A DNA stretch of 40,181 bases. Source: a virus. Made by a program: the position numbers and the translations under genes. How positions within the stretch are numbered: position 1 is the stretch's first letter; each line of letters starts with the position of its first letter. The DNA is taken from the IMG/VR virus record IMGVR_UViG_3300029787_000119, positions 1 through 40,181 of that record. One strand, given 5' to 3'. The notes beneath the pieces were generated by a model, which was given only the letters and a program-made list of their open reading frames with translations, had not been told where the DNA came from and ran no database searches. Positions 14,713-23,251 of this stretch are shown in pieces.

Positions 14713-15740
14713 TAAACTCTTTGTGCTTCTACATATAAAGATTTAAGTATACCAAAGACTTCATCCTTATGATCGACCTCTGCAACACATTTGTTGAGAA
14801 TGGATAAAGTGTCCTCTGTTTCTATCGTCTCATCTATTTCATCCAATACCATAAAGGTATCTTCTATAATCTTTAAGTCGGCAGGATTTGATTGCAAGAT
14901 CATGGATAGTTTACTATCAAACATCTTCTGATCTTCTTTCTTTTCTACGATCAACTTTACATATGTACCACTTAGAGACTGATAATCAATAGGAGCAGTT
15001 TCACTATCCCTATAATATATCTTATTGAACATATTATTAGGGTTCTTTATGAAAGTCAGTTTCTTTGTCTTAGTATTTAGTGTATGGAACCCTCTCTCTG
15101 TACCGAAGTCATTCCAGTATAGTTGATACGGATTACCAAGGTATGTAATATTACCCTTACATGACCTGTGATGGTAATGACCTGAGCATACTACATCAAA
15201 CTTCTCGAAAGGAGCAGGATCATCACCATGATCCATAGTATATCCTGGGATAGGATCAAACTGACTGAGTTCCAAATGTCCTAGACATACTGTACTCTTG
15301 GTATCTTCTATTATCTTTCTCCACTTGTGTGTATTTGCTTCACACCTCCATGGTAACATTAGAATATCTAAACCACCTATATTAATATCCTGTGGTTCAT
15401 CAACTATTGTAATGTTATCGTAATCTTCAAACAATAACTCAGGACTATTGACCTTTAAAGTATTCTTATAGTAGATGTCATGGTTACCCACAATGCACCA
15501 CATATGGATACCACGATCCCTGACAGGATCAAACCACATCTCCTTTGCAGCATCTAAGGACGAATAGTTTATAGACTTTCGTTTATCAAACGTGTCGCCA
15601 AGATTTACAATGTGAGTGATCTTGTTCTTATCAATGTATGGGAGGACAGTATCCTTATAGAATTTACGATACTGCTCAATGTATGCAGGACTATCGTTCC
15701 TTACACCAAAGTGTTGATCAGTTATCAGAAGCAGTTTCAT
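14712..15740 (-). CDS. gp47: Recombination endonuclease subunit gp47 (Mre11/SbcD-like)
   Basis: The nuclease partner of gp46. Calcineurin-like phosphoesterase motifs are present in order: ITDQHFG, NLGDTFDKRKS, IVGNHDIYYKN, CLGHLELSQF and CSGHYHHRS, which bind two metal ions. The length of 342 residues matches T4 gp47 (339). I start at 15740 (MKLLLITDQHFG), which aligns with the T4 start; an in-frame ATG at 15752 would add four residues. It overlaps the preceding 64-residue gene by about 23 bases, and its stop is coupled by TAATG to the DUF3110-like gene. Confidence 0.95.
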   Translation of the reverse strand: MKLLLITDQHFGVRNDSPAYIEQYRKFYKDTVLPYIDKNKITHIVNLGDTFDKRKSINYSSLDAAKEMWFDPVRDRGIHMWCIVGNHDIYYKNTLKVNSPELLFEDYDNITIVDEPQDINIGGLDILMLPWRCEANTHKWRKIIEDTKSTVCLGHLELSQFDPIPGYTMDHGDDPAPFEKFDVVCSGHYHHRSCKGNITYLGNPYQLYWNDFGTERGFHTLNTKTKKLTFIKNPNNMFNKIYYRDSETAPIDYQSLSGTYVKLIVEKKEDQKMFDSKLSMILQSNPADLKIIEDTFMVLDEIDETIETEDTLSILNKCVAEVDHKDEVFGILKSLYVEAQRV

Positions 15741-15912
15741 AGAGTCTGTCAAATTTATCTAGTAGTATACCATAATGTTTAAACATCCGATCTCCTGCAA
15801 TGAAGTTTCGTTGACGTTTATGTAAAGCATCACAAATTAATTTGTAGTCTGCCTTAGTCAGTTCAAGATCATCTTCTTTAAACATGACTTTGAGTTGAGA
15901 GAGTATTCCCAT
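15718..15912 (-). CDS. Hypothetical small protein (64 aa)
   Basis: A 64-residue, probably all-helical protein with charged residues throughout (FKEDDLELTKADYKLICDAL). I do not recognise it. Its place between gp55 and gp47, with TAATG coupling to gp55, makes it a candidate for a small partner in late transcription or recombination. It shows no visible similarity to the T4 coactivator gp33. Confidence 0.68.
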   Translation of the reverse strand: MGILSQLKVMFKEDDLELTKADYKLICDALHKRQRNFIAGDRMFKHYGILLDKFDRLYETASDN

Positions 15913-16391
15913 TAGTTGTATCGTGTGTTAGTTTCGACTCTGTTCTTGATGTAATTTAAGTCAGCAGAGTTATCGTGGTCATCTGAGTGGAAGACTTCTT
16001 CGTAACCTTTGCGTTCCAGAATCTTTTCTCGTATCGCTTGTTGTCGTTTTTCTTTTGCAATACGTCTTAAATATGCATAATAAACGATCTGCGTAAAATA
16101 CGCGAATGGGTTAGAAGATTTGTCGGGGTCAAAGTTGTGAATGTATTGAATACAATTTTCAATACCGTCTCCGATCATGTCTTCTCTGTACATATAGTTG
16201 ATAAAGTTAGGTCTATATGATAGATGAGTTGCTATTTTTAAAAAGCAGTCGCCAATATAGTTTGAAACTCTTGGTTTACCGAGTCCTTTCTCAGTTGCCT
16301 CAGCGCATTCAGTACGATACACGACTAATGCTGCTAGAAACTTCTTGTTATCTACATAATGTTCTTTTTTCTTGGTAGATTTGCGGGGCAT
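15912..16391 (-). CDS. gp55: Late transcription sigma factor gp55
   Basis: gp55 is the phage sigma factor that directs host RNA polymerase to late promoters (TATAAATA), helped by gp33 and the gp45 clamp. The 159-residue protein contains YREDMIGDGIENCIQYIHNF followed by DPDKSSNPFAYFTQIVYYAY, matching the sigma region 2-like core of T4 gp55 ([31 protein letters not shown]). The basic N-terminus and acidic C-terminus are also similar. It follows a terminator-like hairpin, so it may have its own promoter, which I cannot define. Its targets are seen at seven late promoters in this window. Confidence 0.95.
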   Translation of the reverse strand: MPRKSTKKKEHYVDNKKFLAALVVYRTECAEATEKGLGKPRVSNYIGDCFLKIATHLSYRPNFINYMYREDMIGDGIENCIQYIHNFDPDKSSNPFAYFTQIVYYAYLRRIAKEKRQQAIREKILERKGYEEVFHSDDHDNSADLNYIKNRVETNTRYN

Positions 16392-16419
16392 AATATCCGT
16401 TTGGATGTACCTATATTAA

Positions 16420-16471
16420 CAAAAAAACACAGAAAACGCAACTAGCTTGACAAGTTGTTAAATTCTGTGTA
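16420..16471 (-). terminator. Long terminator-like hairpin upstream of gp55
   Basis: On the minus strand ACACAGAA (16463-16470) pairs with TTCTGTGT (16427-16434) and is followed by a T-run (16421-16426). The 28-base loop holds a second small stem CAACT/AGTTG. It lies after the Sm-like gene and before gp55. It could end the uvsY-uvsW transcript. Confidence 0.6.
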
Positions 16472-16503
16472 CACTCAACACTGTGAGGGTTGGAAGGGAA
16501 GTT

Positions 16504-16968
16504 CTATTGGTTTATATCTGGTAACTTAGGGTTCTTATAGATTCTTTCTAAAAGTTGTCTGGCATTGTCTACTGTGTCTAGTAATCCCATAGAACTATTC
16601 ATGGGTACTTCCCTTTCTTTCTCAGGCAATCTATCGATTTCTTTTCTGACCCACCTCTTATACATCATAATTGATGAAGGAGACATGGGTGCTATCGTCA
16701 TTATATCTTTCTCGCTTATAACATAAAAGTCTTCGTCGCTGAAATTCATCCACTTGATAAAACCCATCGCCACCTTCTGTTCTCTGGAATTTTCTTGTAT
16801 AGGATGATCTAAATCAATAACCTTAGTCTTAGCAGGATGCTGAATGAATATTAAGTCTGTCTTGGTCTCAGGATCTTCTGTAACAATTATCTCACCTAAT
16901 ACTTCATCCCCATGAGAGAGTTTACATACTCCGTAGAATTGTTCGTCGTGTCGAATGTAGTTAATCAT
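16504..16968 (-). CDS. Sm-like family protein (154 aa) after uvsW
   Basis: A fourth member of the Sm-like group, far from the three near gp43. After MINYIRHDEQFYG the core reads CKLSHGDEVLGEIIVTEDPE, TDLIFIQHPAK, VAMGFIKWMNFSDEDFYVI and then DIMTIAPMSPSSIMMYKRW, in the same order as the 140-residue protein. About 35 extra C-terminal residues are helical. I start at 16968, because this ATG overlaps the uvsW stop by 8 bases; an earlier in-frame start would run over 100 bases into uvsW. RNA or protein binding is inferred from the fold only. A terminator-like hairpin follows. Confidence 0.7.
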   Translation of the reverse strand: MINYIRHDEQFYGVCKLSHGDEVLGEIIVTEDPETKTDLIFIQHPAKTKVIDLDHPIQENSREQKVAMGFIKWMNFSDEDFYVISEKDIMTIAPMSPSSIMMYKRWVRKEIDRLPEKEREVPMNSSMGLLDTVDNARQLLERIYKNPKLPDINQ

Positions 16969-18424
16969 TGAGTTTGATCTCCTTAATTTCGTAATTGAAA
17001 GATTCTTCATTGTATATCTTAATTCTTTCATCAAGATGTCTAATAGTATAGTTCTTTTTTGATCCACGAGCACAGTTGTCTGCTATATCATATAGCGTTG
17101 CTTGTGCTTTGTTGTCACCCTTACGAAGGACACGTCCAATAGATTGAAGATTACGAATCCTCGACTTAGATGGACTTGCGAAAATTACATTATGTAAGTT
17201 CCTAATATTGATACCAGTAGAGAAAGTCCCATAAGAAGCAAGAATGATCGCGTCTTTTTCCTGCTCGCAAATCGAGCGTGCTTGTTCCCTGTCATATGCA
17301 TCAATACCACCATGTATAAAGAACGTCTTTCGACCATCCTTTACTTTACTATTTAGCATTTCGTTCAAGGGGATACCATGTTTCTCGACGTAGTTGAAGA
17401 GAACCAAGGTGTTACCTGACAAGTCGAGTGCTAGGTTAGTGATCAAGGTATTTCGTCTATGGTTCTGAACTATCCAATCCATCTCCTGTTGATAGTCCTC
17501 AAATGGTACGAAACCATGCTTCAACACTAGGATCTTGACATATAGAGGAGCAAGATGACCCTTCTTCATGAGGTCAACAGTCTTAGTTACCTTGTCGCAT
17601 TTACCGAACAAACCCTCTAACACTAACTGATGAGTCTGCATACCATCTAGTGTCCCTGTCAGTCCTACTCTGTGTTTTGCGTCATGACACTTGGTGAGGA
17701 TACCCGACAATGACTTTGCTTTATATAAGTGTGCTTCGTCCCCTATAACTACATCAAACTTCTTGAAAAACTTTCGGGGTTCTTTGTATATACTCTGCCA
17801 TGTAGATATTGTGACAGGTAACTCTGTAAATTTCTCTGCTCCTGCTGAGATTCTATGACAGTATCCACGAGGATTCCATCCATATTCTTTAAAGTCTTTA
17901 TATAACTGCTCTACTAATGATACTGTTGGAACTATAATTAATATATTTCTTTTAAAATGTAGATGCCATCTTACCATGGCATATATTATCAGGGATTTTC
18001 CTGATCCTGTCGGGGAAAGTAAAAGTCTGCGATTGTATTTAAGTGCTTGGTAAACTGCTCGTAACTGGTAGTCTCGTGCTTTAAACGGAATTGATAGAGA
18101 TCTAATAAACCCCGCAACAGCCTCAGGTGATATGAGAAGTTCGGTATCTGTTGGTCTTCCATAGATGTTATTGTCCTGTATCTGATAGTGGTAACCTCTT
18201 TCTTCTAGAAAGTCAGTCAGATAGTCAAAAAGACCAGCGTATATCTCACCAGTAGCAGGAGAGTATAATCTGATCTTTCCATCCCATTTATATTTTTGAT
18301 ACTGTGGCATGTATTTTGCCCCAGGTACATCAAACTGAAAGTGATCACTTAGTTCTTGGTGAACATGAGGTTCAGCATTCACTTTCAAATAAACTTCATT
18401 CTTTTTTGTGATTAATGTAGTCAA
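16961..18424 (-). CDS. uvsW: RNA-DNA helicase UvsW
   Basis: A superfamily 2 helicase of 487 residues that unwinds R-loops and branched DNA and helps the switch from origin- to recombination-dependent replication. Motifs in order: Q-motif-like ARDYQLRAVYQALKYNRRL (116 on), Walker A SPTGSGKS (137-144), DEAH (229-232), GLTGTLDG, SYGTFSTGINI and QSIGRVLRKG. T4 UvsW has about 500 residues. It starts in an ATGA overlap with uvsY, forming a recombination operon. Confidence 0.96.
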   Translation of the reverse strand: MTTLITKKNEVYLKVNAEPHVHQELSDHFQFDVPGAKYMPQYQKYKWDGKIRLYSPATGEIYAGLFDYLTDFLEERGYHYQIQDNNIYGRPTDTELLISPEAVAGFIRSLSIPFKARDYQLRAVYQALKYNRRLLLSPTGSGKSLIIYAMVRWHLHFKRNILIIVPTVSLVEQLYKDFKEYGWNPRGYCHRISAGAEKFTELPVTISTWQSIYKEPRKFFKKFDVVIGDEAHLYKAKSLSGILTKCHDAKHRVGLTGTLDGMQTHQLVLEGLFGKCDKVTKTVDLMKKGHLAPLYVKILVLKHGFVPFEDYQQEMDWIVQNHRRNTLITNLALDLSGNTLVLFNYVEKHGIPLNEMLNSKVKDGRKTFFIHGGIDAYDREQARSICEQEKDAIILASYGTFSTGINIRNLHNVIFASPSKSRIRNLQSIGRVLRKGDNKAQATLYDIADNCARGSKKNYTIRHLDERIKIYNEESFNYEIKEIKLND

Positions 18425-18843
18425 TAATCTGCATGTTTTCTCAGTTCAAGATAGTTCTTTATTTGGAAACCACGGTTGGAACACTGTTTAAGAATCATCT
18501 CCAAATAATTTATAACAGTTTGGAGGTAGTCAATTTTCTGCTTGTTCTTCAACCAATCTTCGTCTGCCCAGATGTATGTGGTCAGGTCACCTTTCAATAC
18601 CTTATGATTAAAAGGGTTCTTAGCATATACTGCTGCTGGTGCTTTGCCTGCATAGTATTCAAATTTCTCTTTGTACAGCATCTTTCCCTTAGTCTCAGCA
18701 TCTGATAGCATCAGACGAAAGTGAGACCATATGTTTAGATACTTTTCATGGATAACTGTACATTTAAAGTTCTCAGTGTCGAGGTCGTTCTGATCAATCT
18801 TACAGTCCTCCCTCCACATGTCACGAATTTCATCAAGGTTCAT
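18421..18843 (-). CDS. uvsY: Recombination mediator UvsY
   Basis: UvsY loads the UvsX recombinase onto single-stranded DNA covered by gp32. The 140-residue protein shows the T4 pattern: an N-terminal MNLDEIRDMWREDCKID, YLNIWSHFRLMLSDAETK, FEYYAGKAP and the C-terminal CSNRGFQIKNYLELRKH, matching T4 IKSRGFAIKHIQDMR. Length fits T4 UvsY (137). Its ATG overlaps the stop of the gp3-like tail gene, so a structural gene and a recombination gene share a transcript. Confidence 0.94.
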   Translation of the reverse strand: MNLDEIRDMWREDCKIDQNDLDTENFKCTVIHEKYLNIWSHFRLMLSDAETKGKMLYKEKFEYYAGKAPAAVYAKNPFNHKVLKGDLTTYIWADEDWLKNKQKIDYLQTVINYLEMILKQCSNRGFQIKNYLELRKHADY

Positions 18844-19391
18844 TCTAATTGTGTTCTTACGATACCGTCTACTGTTTCTATATTATACACAGCATACCTA
18901 AACTCTGCGGTTGCAGTAGCATACTCTGTACCATCTATTGTAGCATTAAATTCCAATGCGTTCAAGGAGACAGGAAACATATCCTTGAATGTCACAAAGA
19001 AATTTGCTTGGAAATTACTGTTAAGCACAGCGAGTGATCCATCACAACGAACTGAATAGTTTCTTTCAATATTACTACGCTCTCTGAGACTTTCTCTACC
19101 ACCCGCGATAGCAGTCAACCAGTTATGTATTATCAAATAGTTCTCTAAATTTTCGTCAACTAGAAACGTCAGATTAAATGGTTCATAGTTAAGTCCAAAT
19201 GCTTCGTATGGAATTGGACGACCCATACCTGTCTGTTGTTCTACTGTATTTGTAGAAACACCAGGGATATTAGCGGACTGTGCAAAATATACAGTCTTCG
19301 GATATTCATCTATCTGCATCTTGAAACCGATTGGAGATAGAAAGTTTCTATTCTCAATCTGTTTGTTCCACTGACCATAGTCTTGTGGCAT
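18840..19391 (-). CDS. gp3: Tail completion/tube-like protein, probably gp3
   Basis: A 183-residue virion protein with the beta-rich look of tail tube relatives: YFAQSANIPGVST, PIPYEAFGLNYEPFNLTFLV, and LIIHNWLTAIAGG. These are shared themes of gp19, gp54 and gp3 proteins. I favour gp3, the terminator of the tail tube, because cyanophages commonly carry gp3 right after gp23 and before uvsY; gp54-like or another tube-cap role is possible. A perfect late promoter (19411-19418) and a small hairpin (TACCTA/TAGGTA) lie just upstream. Confidence 0.65.
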   Translation of the reverse strand: MPQDYGQWNKQIENRNFLSPIGFKMQIDEYPKTVYFAQSANIPGVSTNTVEQQTGMGRPIPYEAFGLNYEPFNLTFLVDENLENYLIIHNWLTAIAGGRESLRERSNIERNYSVRCDGSLAVLNSNFQANFFVTFKDMFPVSLNALEFNATIDGTEYATATAEFRYAVYNIETVDGIVRTQLE

Positions 19392-19410
19392 TTTTCTACC
19401 TATTTTTAGG

Positions 19411-19418
19411 TATTTATA
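19411..19418 (-). promoter_or_regulatory. Late promoter TATAAATA before gp3
   Basis: A perfect T4-type late box TATAAATA on the minus strand, 20 bases before the gp3 ATG. An inverted repeat TACCTA-AAAA-TAGGTA (19397-19412) overlaps its downstream edge and would form a hairpin at the 5' end of the RNA. Confidence 0.8.
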
Positions 19419-19764
19419 GTTGTTTGGTTACTTCGTCTTTGATAGCATCAACTACGTCTTGAATTATATTTACATCTAGTCCCATGAATGGTGGGATCAA
19501 TCCTAAAACTCTGAATAATCCATCAGCAAATAGTGCCATGAATATGAAACCTAGGACCATGCTGATCTGTCCTGCGTTTCTATTGTGTTGATTGATAGCG
19601 AACTCAATCATTGCTTCACACTCTTCTCTTGTAAATGTTTCTTGCTTCTTGTTGAGATATCCTTTCTTGTATGCTTTCTTTACAGCAGGACTTGTAGTCC
19701 TCACCCTGCGTTTAGGTTTAACATAGTCACTGATAGGTGACTCCTTTAAAACTTCTGATAACAT
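19414..19764 (-). CDS. Membrane protein with capsid-targeting-like N-terminus (116 aa)
   Basis: A 116-residue protein with a basic first half (KPKRRVRTTS and KKAYKKGYLNKKQ) and a hydrophobic segment at about residues 65-92 (ISMVLGFIFMALFADGLFRV then GLIPPF). The start at 19764 is chosen because AGGAG lies 7 bases upstream; an in-frame ATG at 19794 has no such site. The first residues MLSEVLKES resemble the short helices that end at a gp21 cleavage site (LxE before a small residue). Function unknown. It follows the gp23 terminator and may have its own promoter. Confidence 0.7.
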   Translation of the reverse strand: MLSEVLKESPISDYVKPKRRVRTTSPAVKKAYKKGYLNKKQETFTREECEAMIEFAINQHNRNAGQISMVLGFIFMALFADGLFRVLGLIPPFMGLDVNIIQDVVDAIKDEVTKQL

Positions 19765-19801
19765 GTAGAATCTCCTTTTAGGTGTGGTTCTCATAATGTC
19801 T

Positions 19802-19819
19802 ATTATATACCATTTATAA
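19802..19819 (-). promoter_or_regulatory. Possible promoter after the gp23 terminator
   Basis: Right after the terminator T-run the minus strand reads TATAAATG (one mismatch to the late box, about 19811-19818) and then TATAAT (19802-19807). Either could start RNA for the 116-residue gene at 19764. No clear -35 box is seen. Confidence 0.4.
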
Positions 19820-19844
19820 TAAAAAAGGACCCCGAAGGGTCCTT
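19818..19844 (-). terminator. Strong rho-independent terminator after gp23
   Basis: On the minus strand AAGGACCC (19837-19844), the loop TTCG, GGGTCCTT (19825-19832) and then a T-run. This is a textbook terminator with a stable tetraloop and ends the head gene transcript after the major capsid gene. Confidence 0.92.
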
Positions 19845-19854
19845 GGGATTAGTT

Positions 19855-19872
19855 ATGTGAGTGGACTCACAT
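19855..19872 (-). repeat. Palindrome between gp23 stop and terminator
   Basis: An 18-base inverted repeat with arms ATGTGAGT and ACTCACAT around GG (plus strand). It lies 8 bases after the gp23 stop and before the terminator. It may be a second hairpin that protects the 3' end of the abundant capsid mRNA. Confidence 0.6.
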
Positions 19873-19879
19873 ATAAGAT

Positions 19880-21226
19880 TTACATTAGGTTGTCAACTAG
19901 GACTCTTCTGTAATATCTGTTCTTGTTAGGATCAAGATCTCCACCGCCTTGGTCAGTGCCTTCCGCAAATGGGTTAGCAACCATACCGTAACGAGTCTTA
20001 AATCCGATTTTTGGTTGGAATGTATCCTGACCTACTGCTCTGACCATTTGTAGAGGTACATATGGACAGTAGAATAATCCAGCATCGTATGCAGAACTAC
20101 CTTTGTATCCAGCAACATAGAAATGTCTATCAGATACGTTTGCAGAATAAGGATCAACGTAAACCTTGATTCTTCCGTTCAATGTACCAGCAAGTGTGGA
20201 ACTATTGTCGTCAGGAAGTAGGTTAGAGTTTCCAGCAAGAGCAGGAGTGTAGTCTAACACACCAGCCATTGAAAGTGCAGATGCAACGTCAGCAGAACAT
20301 ATTAGAATGTTCCCTTTTCCACGACGAGTTTCATGCCCGATTGCGTTCATGTCTCTTTCGATCTGGAATAGAAGTCCCTTGAACTTCTCAACTGACCATC
20401 TACCATTGGAGTCAACGTCTAGGTCAAATATACCAGCAGTAGCAGTGTTGTTCTGAGCACCAGGTCTTGCAACCTTGTATACTGTTCTAACAACTTCTCT
20501 GTTGATTTCAGCAAGAACCTCAGTTGAGAGGATGTTTGCTAATTCTGACTCAGCGTCTAGTCCGTGGACTGCTTTCAAGTCCTGAGCAAGTTCTAAACTG
20601 TACTCTGCTTTTAGCGCACGAGATTTCGCAGTCACTGTGACTTTCTCGATTGAGAAGTTCATTTCAGCGAACTGGTTACCAGATGCATCACCTAATGCTT
20701 CTGACTGTGCTGTTGTCATACCAGTGTTAGTAGTATATGTACCACTATCATTGAGTAGACCTGGGTTAGATCCAGACTGTGCTGATTGTCCTAGATCTGA
20801 TGCAGCGTTCTCTGCTGAGAATTCTGCGTCTGCTTCGTTAAAGAATGCTTCATTGCCTGCGGTTCTGTTTGTACCGTAGCGTGATCTCATTGCGAAGATT
20901 AGACCAGTAGGACCAGTCATAGGTTGTACACCAGCAATGTCATAAGCGATTAACTTAGGCATTGATCTTCTTATTAATGAAATCAACACAGGGTCGAAAC
21001 CAGCAACAGGTCCAGTAGCAGTTGAACTACCACTGAAACCAGCAGTACCAGCACTCATTGTAGGAGCAGCTTCGTTAAGAATGCCTGCCTCTTCTTTGAG
21101 GAATGATTCTTGGTTTTCTAGCAAGATTGATGTGACTGCCTTTCTATACTTATCTGAGATGTTATCTAACTCGGAATGTTCTAGAATAGGTGCCCACTTT
21201 TCCTGCAAGTGTTCTGAGTTGAACAT
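19880..21226 (-). CDS. gp23: Major capsid protein gp23
   Basis: The main head protein, 448 residues (T4: 521). It has the gp23 landmarks FDPVLISLIRRSMPKLIAYD, GVQPMTGPTGLIFAMRSRYG and near the end GLFYCPYVPLQMVRAVG. The N-terminal propeptide most likely ends at ILNE (residue 52) before AAPTMSAG, fitting the gp21 rule of cleavage after L/I-x-E. It follows gp22 by 45 bases without a late box of its own that I can see, so it is probably read from the gp22 late promoter. It is followed by two hairpins, the second a strong terminator. Confidence 0.98.
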   Translation of the reverse strand: MFNSEHLQEKWAPILEHSELDNISDKYRKAVTSILLENQESFLKEEAGILNEAAPTMSAGTAGFSGSSTATGPVAGFDPVLISLIRRSMPKLIAYDIAGVQPMTGPTGLIFAMRSRYGTNRTAGNEAFFNEADAEFSAENAASDLGQSAQSGSNPGLLNDSGTYTTNTGMTTAQSEALGDASGNQFAEMNFSIEKVTVTAKSRALKAEYSLELAQDLKAVHGLDAESELANILSTEVLAEINREVVRTVYKVARPGAQNNTATAGIFDLDVDSNGRWSVEKFKGLLFQIERDMNAIGHETRRGKGNILICSADVASALSMAGVLDYTPALAGNSNLLPDDNSSTLAGTLNGRIKVYVDPYSANVSDRHFYVAGYKGSSAYDAGLFYCPYVPLQMVRAVGQDTFQPKIGFKTRYGMVANPFAEGTDQGGGDLDPNKNRYYRRVLVDNLM

Positions 21227-21271
21227 TTTTCTTGATTTAAAGGATAAATTTTGGATTAGTGTTTACTATAA

Positions 21272-22309
21272 TCACTTTGCCCAGCGGGAAAGTGCATTGA
21301 CATATGCGCCCATTGTTCCTTCAACAGAAGGTGCATCAACTTCGACGTCCTCAGTGACTGTTGTCGCTTCGGGTTTGCCATTGTTGAAGTATGATTCGCG
21401 TATTGTCTTGACCTTCTCGCGGAAGGATTCTTCATTTTCAAACTCAACTGCATCTGTTAGACTAGCAAACTTCTCTTTCTGAGAAACGCTAAGACCGTCA
21501 GACAATTCGTTCACTATCCCATTCTTGATATATCCGCCTATCTCATTAGTTAGAGAGACGTTTTCTTCGATTTGTGAATTGAGTTTCTTCTCCATTGTAT
21601 CGAGTTGTCCAGTCATTTCGTCAACTAGATCAACTTTCTCTTCGGGAACATCTATGAAGTTCTCGGAGAAAACCTGTTTGAGTCCTGCAAGGACTGACTC
21701 TGCCATTTCGGTTTTGATACCGTGCTCAATAGCAAGAGCGTTGTCTTTTGCCCATTTGTTAGTTGCGAATGACAGGTACTCATCTACCTTCTCTGCCAAT
21801 TCGTTCTTAACAGACTCAATTTCTTCTTCTAAGACTTTTGCATAGTCATCATGCATGCGTCCTAGTTCTTCGTTTAAGCGTGAGATCACTGCTGCTTCAA
21901 AGATTGTCGCTGCTTTCGCTTTGAACTCTTCGCTTAGATCTTCACCCTCAGTTAGTGCAGCAACATCAGCAGATAGGTCAACTTGTATAGTTTCTTCCTT
22001 CTCTTCCTCTGTTATCTCCTCACCTTCTGGTTTGTGTGAAGCATGTACATCACCCTTTGTACTGAACTCTGCCTTCTGTGCAGAAGCATCAGATGGTTTT
22101 GTTTGAGGGGGTGTTGCAGTTGGTCCGCCACCAGTCTTATACTTATTAGACTCATCATCTGGTTTGGAATTAGATGGTGTTGGTCCTCCTAGATCCTGAT
22201 ATCCAGGTTGTCCAGGTGTTCCTGCTTCTGACTTAGGCATTGGATCGCCAGGTTTAGCGTTAGCAGTAACACTAGATTCAGTTACAGTTTTTTCAAGTTT
22301 GTCAGACAT
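21272..22309 (-). CDS. gp22: Prohead core scaffolding protein gp22
   Basis: The scaffold around which gp23 assembles; it is later cut up by gp21. The 345-residue protein has a polar Pro/Gly/Ser-rich N-terminal third (about 1-95), an acidic stretch, and long coiled-coil helices after residue 120 with repeated Glu, Lys and Leu. The C-terminal part ends SVEGTMGAYVNALSRWAK, similar to the conserved end of gp22 proteins. Position between gp21 and gp23 is as in T4. T4 gp22 is shorter (269); the extra length is in the N-terminal polar region. A perfect late promoter lies 40 bases upstream. Confidence 0.92.
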   Translation of the reverse strand: MSDKLEKTVTESSVTANAKPGDPMPKSEAGTPGQPGYQDLGGPTPSNSKPDDESNKYKTGGGPTATPPQTKPSDASAQKAEFSTKGDVHASHKPEGEEITEEEKEETIQVDLSADVAALTEGEDLSEEFKAKAATIFEAAVISRLNEELGRMHDDYAKVLEEEIESVKNELAEKVDEYLSFATNKWAKDNALAIEHGIKTEMAESVLAGLKQVFSENFIDVPEEKVDLVDEMTGQLDTMEKKLNSQIEENVSLTNEIGGYIKNGIVNELSDGLSVSQKEKFASLTDAVEFENEESFREKVKTIRESYFNNGKPEATTVTEDVEVDAPSVEGTMGAYVNALSRWAK

Positions 22310-22350
22310 TGTTACTCCGTGTCCTAAGTTATTGTTGAGTTGCTAATTAT

Positions 22351-22358
22351 TATTTATA
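22351..22358 (-). promoter_or_regulatory. Late promoter TATAAATA before gp22
   Basis: Perfect late box on the minus strand in the gap between gp21 and gp22, in the context CTATAAATAATAA. It likely drives gp22 and gp23. Confidence 0.85.
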
Positions 22359-22359
22359 G

Positions 22360-23007
22360 TTATAAAGAATTTAAGAATGAATTAAATGCGGAAATCTTCC
22401 TTTCTTCAATCTGCGATAGCGCAGCATTGTTAATTCTCTTCTTAATTGAGTCAATATCTTGCTCAGCTATTGCGCCACCAGCAAGTACCCAATCTTTACC
22501 TTCCATGATGCCATTAACAAAAGCATCAGGTGCTGACGGATCAGCAACGATATCAGCAGCAGTAGCAAGAACGAAGTCCTCACCTACAACTTTGATACCA
22601 TTTTCTTCTTTGATAGACCCTAGTCCGCGTGATGAGACTCCTAATTTAACACCTTCATCAAGAAGTTGTTTAGCAATCTTACCCATTGGGGTCTCTAATA
22701 AACGTGCTTTACCTACAAAGTTATTACCTTCTTGTTTTAATGAAGTAATTATATGTGATGCACGATCTAAATTGATGGTTGGACCTTCGGGATGACCCAA
22801 TTCACCTAGCGCACGACCAGTTTTTACAAACTTATCGTTGTATGTCGCTGCCTCTCTTGCAAGAGTTTGTATTGGATAACGTCTACCGTTACGGTTTGTG
22901 ATTTCACCTTGTAAGAAAACACCCTCTATAAAGGTTTGTTTTTTACCATTCTTACCCTCAGTTATTACAACTTGGGCATCATCAATTTGTTCCGTTATCA
23001 GTTTCAT
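22360..23007 (-). CDS. gp21: Prohead protease gp21
   Basis: The serine protease that matures the T4-type head by cutting after L/I-x-E. The 215-residue protein (T4: 212) has EGVFLQGEITNRNGRRYP, the likely catalytic His in ALGELGHPEGP, and the likely catalytic Ser in GVSSRGLGSI, followed by DPSAPDAFV. The start at 23007 (MKLITEQIDDAQ) is preferred; an in-frame upstream start would overlap the gp67-like gene by over 100 bases. The gene overlaps that neighbour by 26 bases. Likely substrates in this window are gp23, gp22, the gp67-like protein and proteins with LxE-type N-termini. Confidence 0.95.
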   Translation of the reverse strand: MKLITEQIDDAQVVITEGKNGKKQTFIEGVFLQGEITNRNGRRYPIQTLAREAATYNDKFVKTGRALGELGHPEGPTINLDRASHIITSLKQEGNNFVGKARLLETPMGKIAKQLLDEGVKLGVSSRGLGSIKEENGIKVVGEDFVLATAADIVADPSAPDAFVNGIMEGKDWVLAGGAIAEQDIDSIKKRINNAALSQIEERKISAFNSFLNSL

Positions 23008-23230
23008 CTTTGGGTTCCTCGGTTTGATCAGGTGGAATTGCATCAACAGGTTGCTCAGTGGATTCTGGTCCATCTTCTTGTGGAGCAAACATTGTTTTCC
23101 CAACCTCTTTTTTCATATCCTCGATAGAGTCCATGGCAAGAGATTTCATTTGCGTATCTACATAGTCAGAAAGATCTTTCTGTCCAGCAAATAGTGCATT
23201 CACGATGTCATTAGCAGATTGAGAAGGCAT
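22982..23230 (-). CDS. gp67: Prohead core protein, gp67-like
   Basis: An 82-residue protein with a helical N-terminal half (NDIVNALFAGQKDLSDYVDT) and an acidic, Pro-rich tail. It lies between gp20 and gp21, where T4 has gp67 and gp68; T4 gp67 is also about 80 residues with a short helix and an acidic tail. I therefore call it gp67-like from position, size and composition rather than from clear sequence identity. It would be part of the scaffold core. A late-type box TCTAAATA is 22 bases upstream. Confidence 0.65.
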   Translation of the reverse strand: MPSQSANDIVNALFAGQKDLSDYVDTQMKSLAMDSIEDMKKEVGKTMFAPQEDGPESTEQPVDAIPPDQTEEPKDETDNGTN

Positions 23231-23251
23231 AATTTATGTGTGTATGTATAC

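Noticed and set aside
16447-16475. Plus-strand TTGACA-17-TACACT, a possible antisense promoter
   Set aside because: The -10 box matches only four of six bases, it lies in the stem of a terminator-like hairpin, and no plus-strand gene follows.
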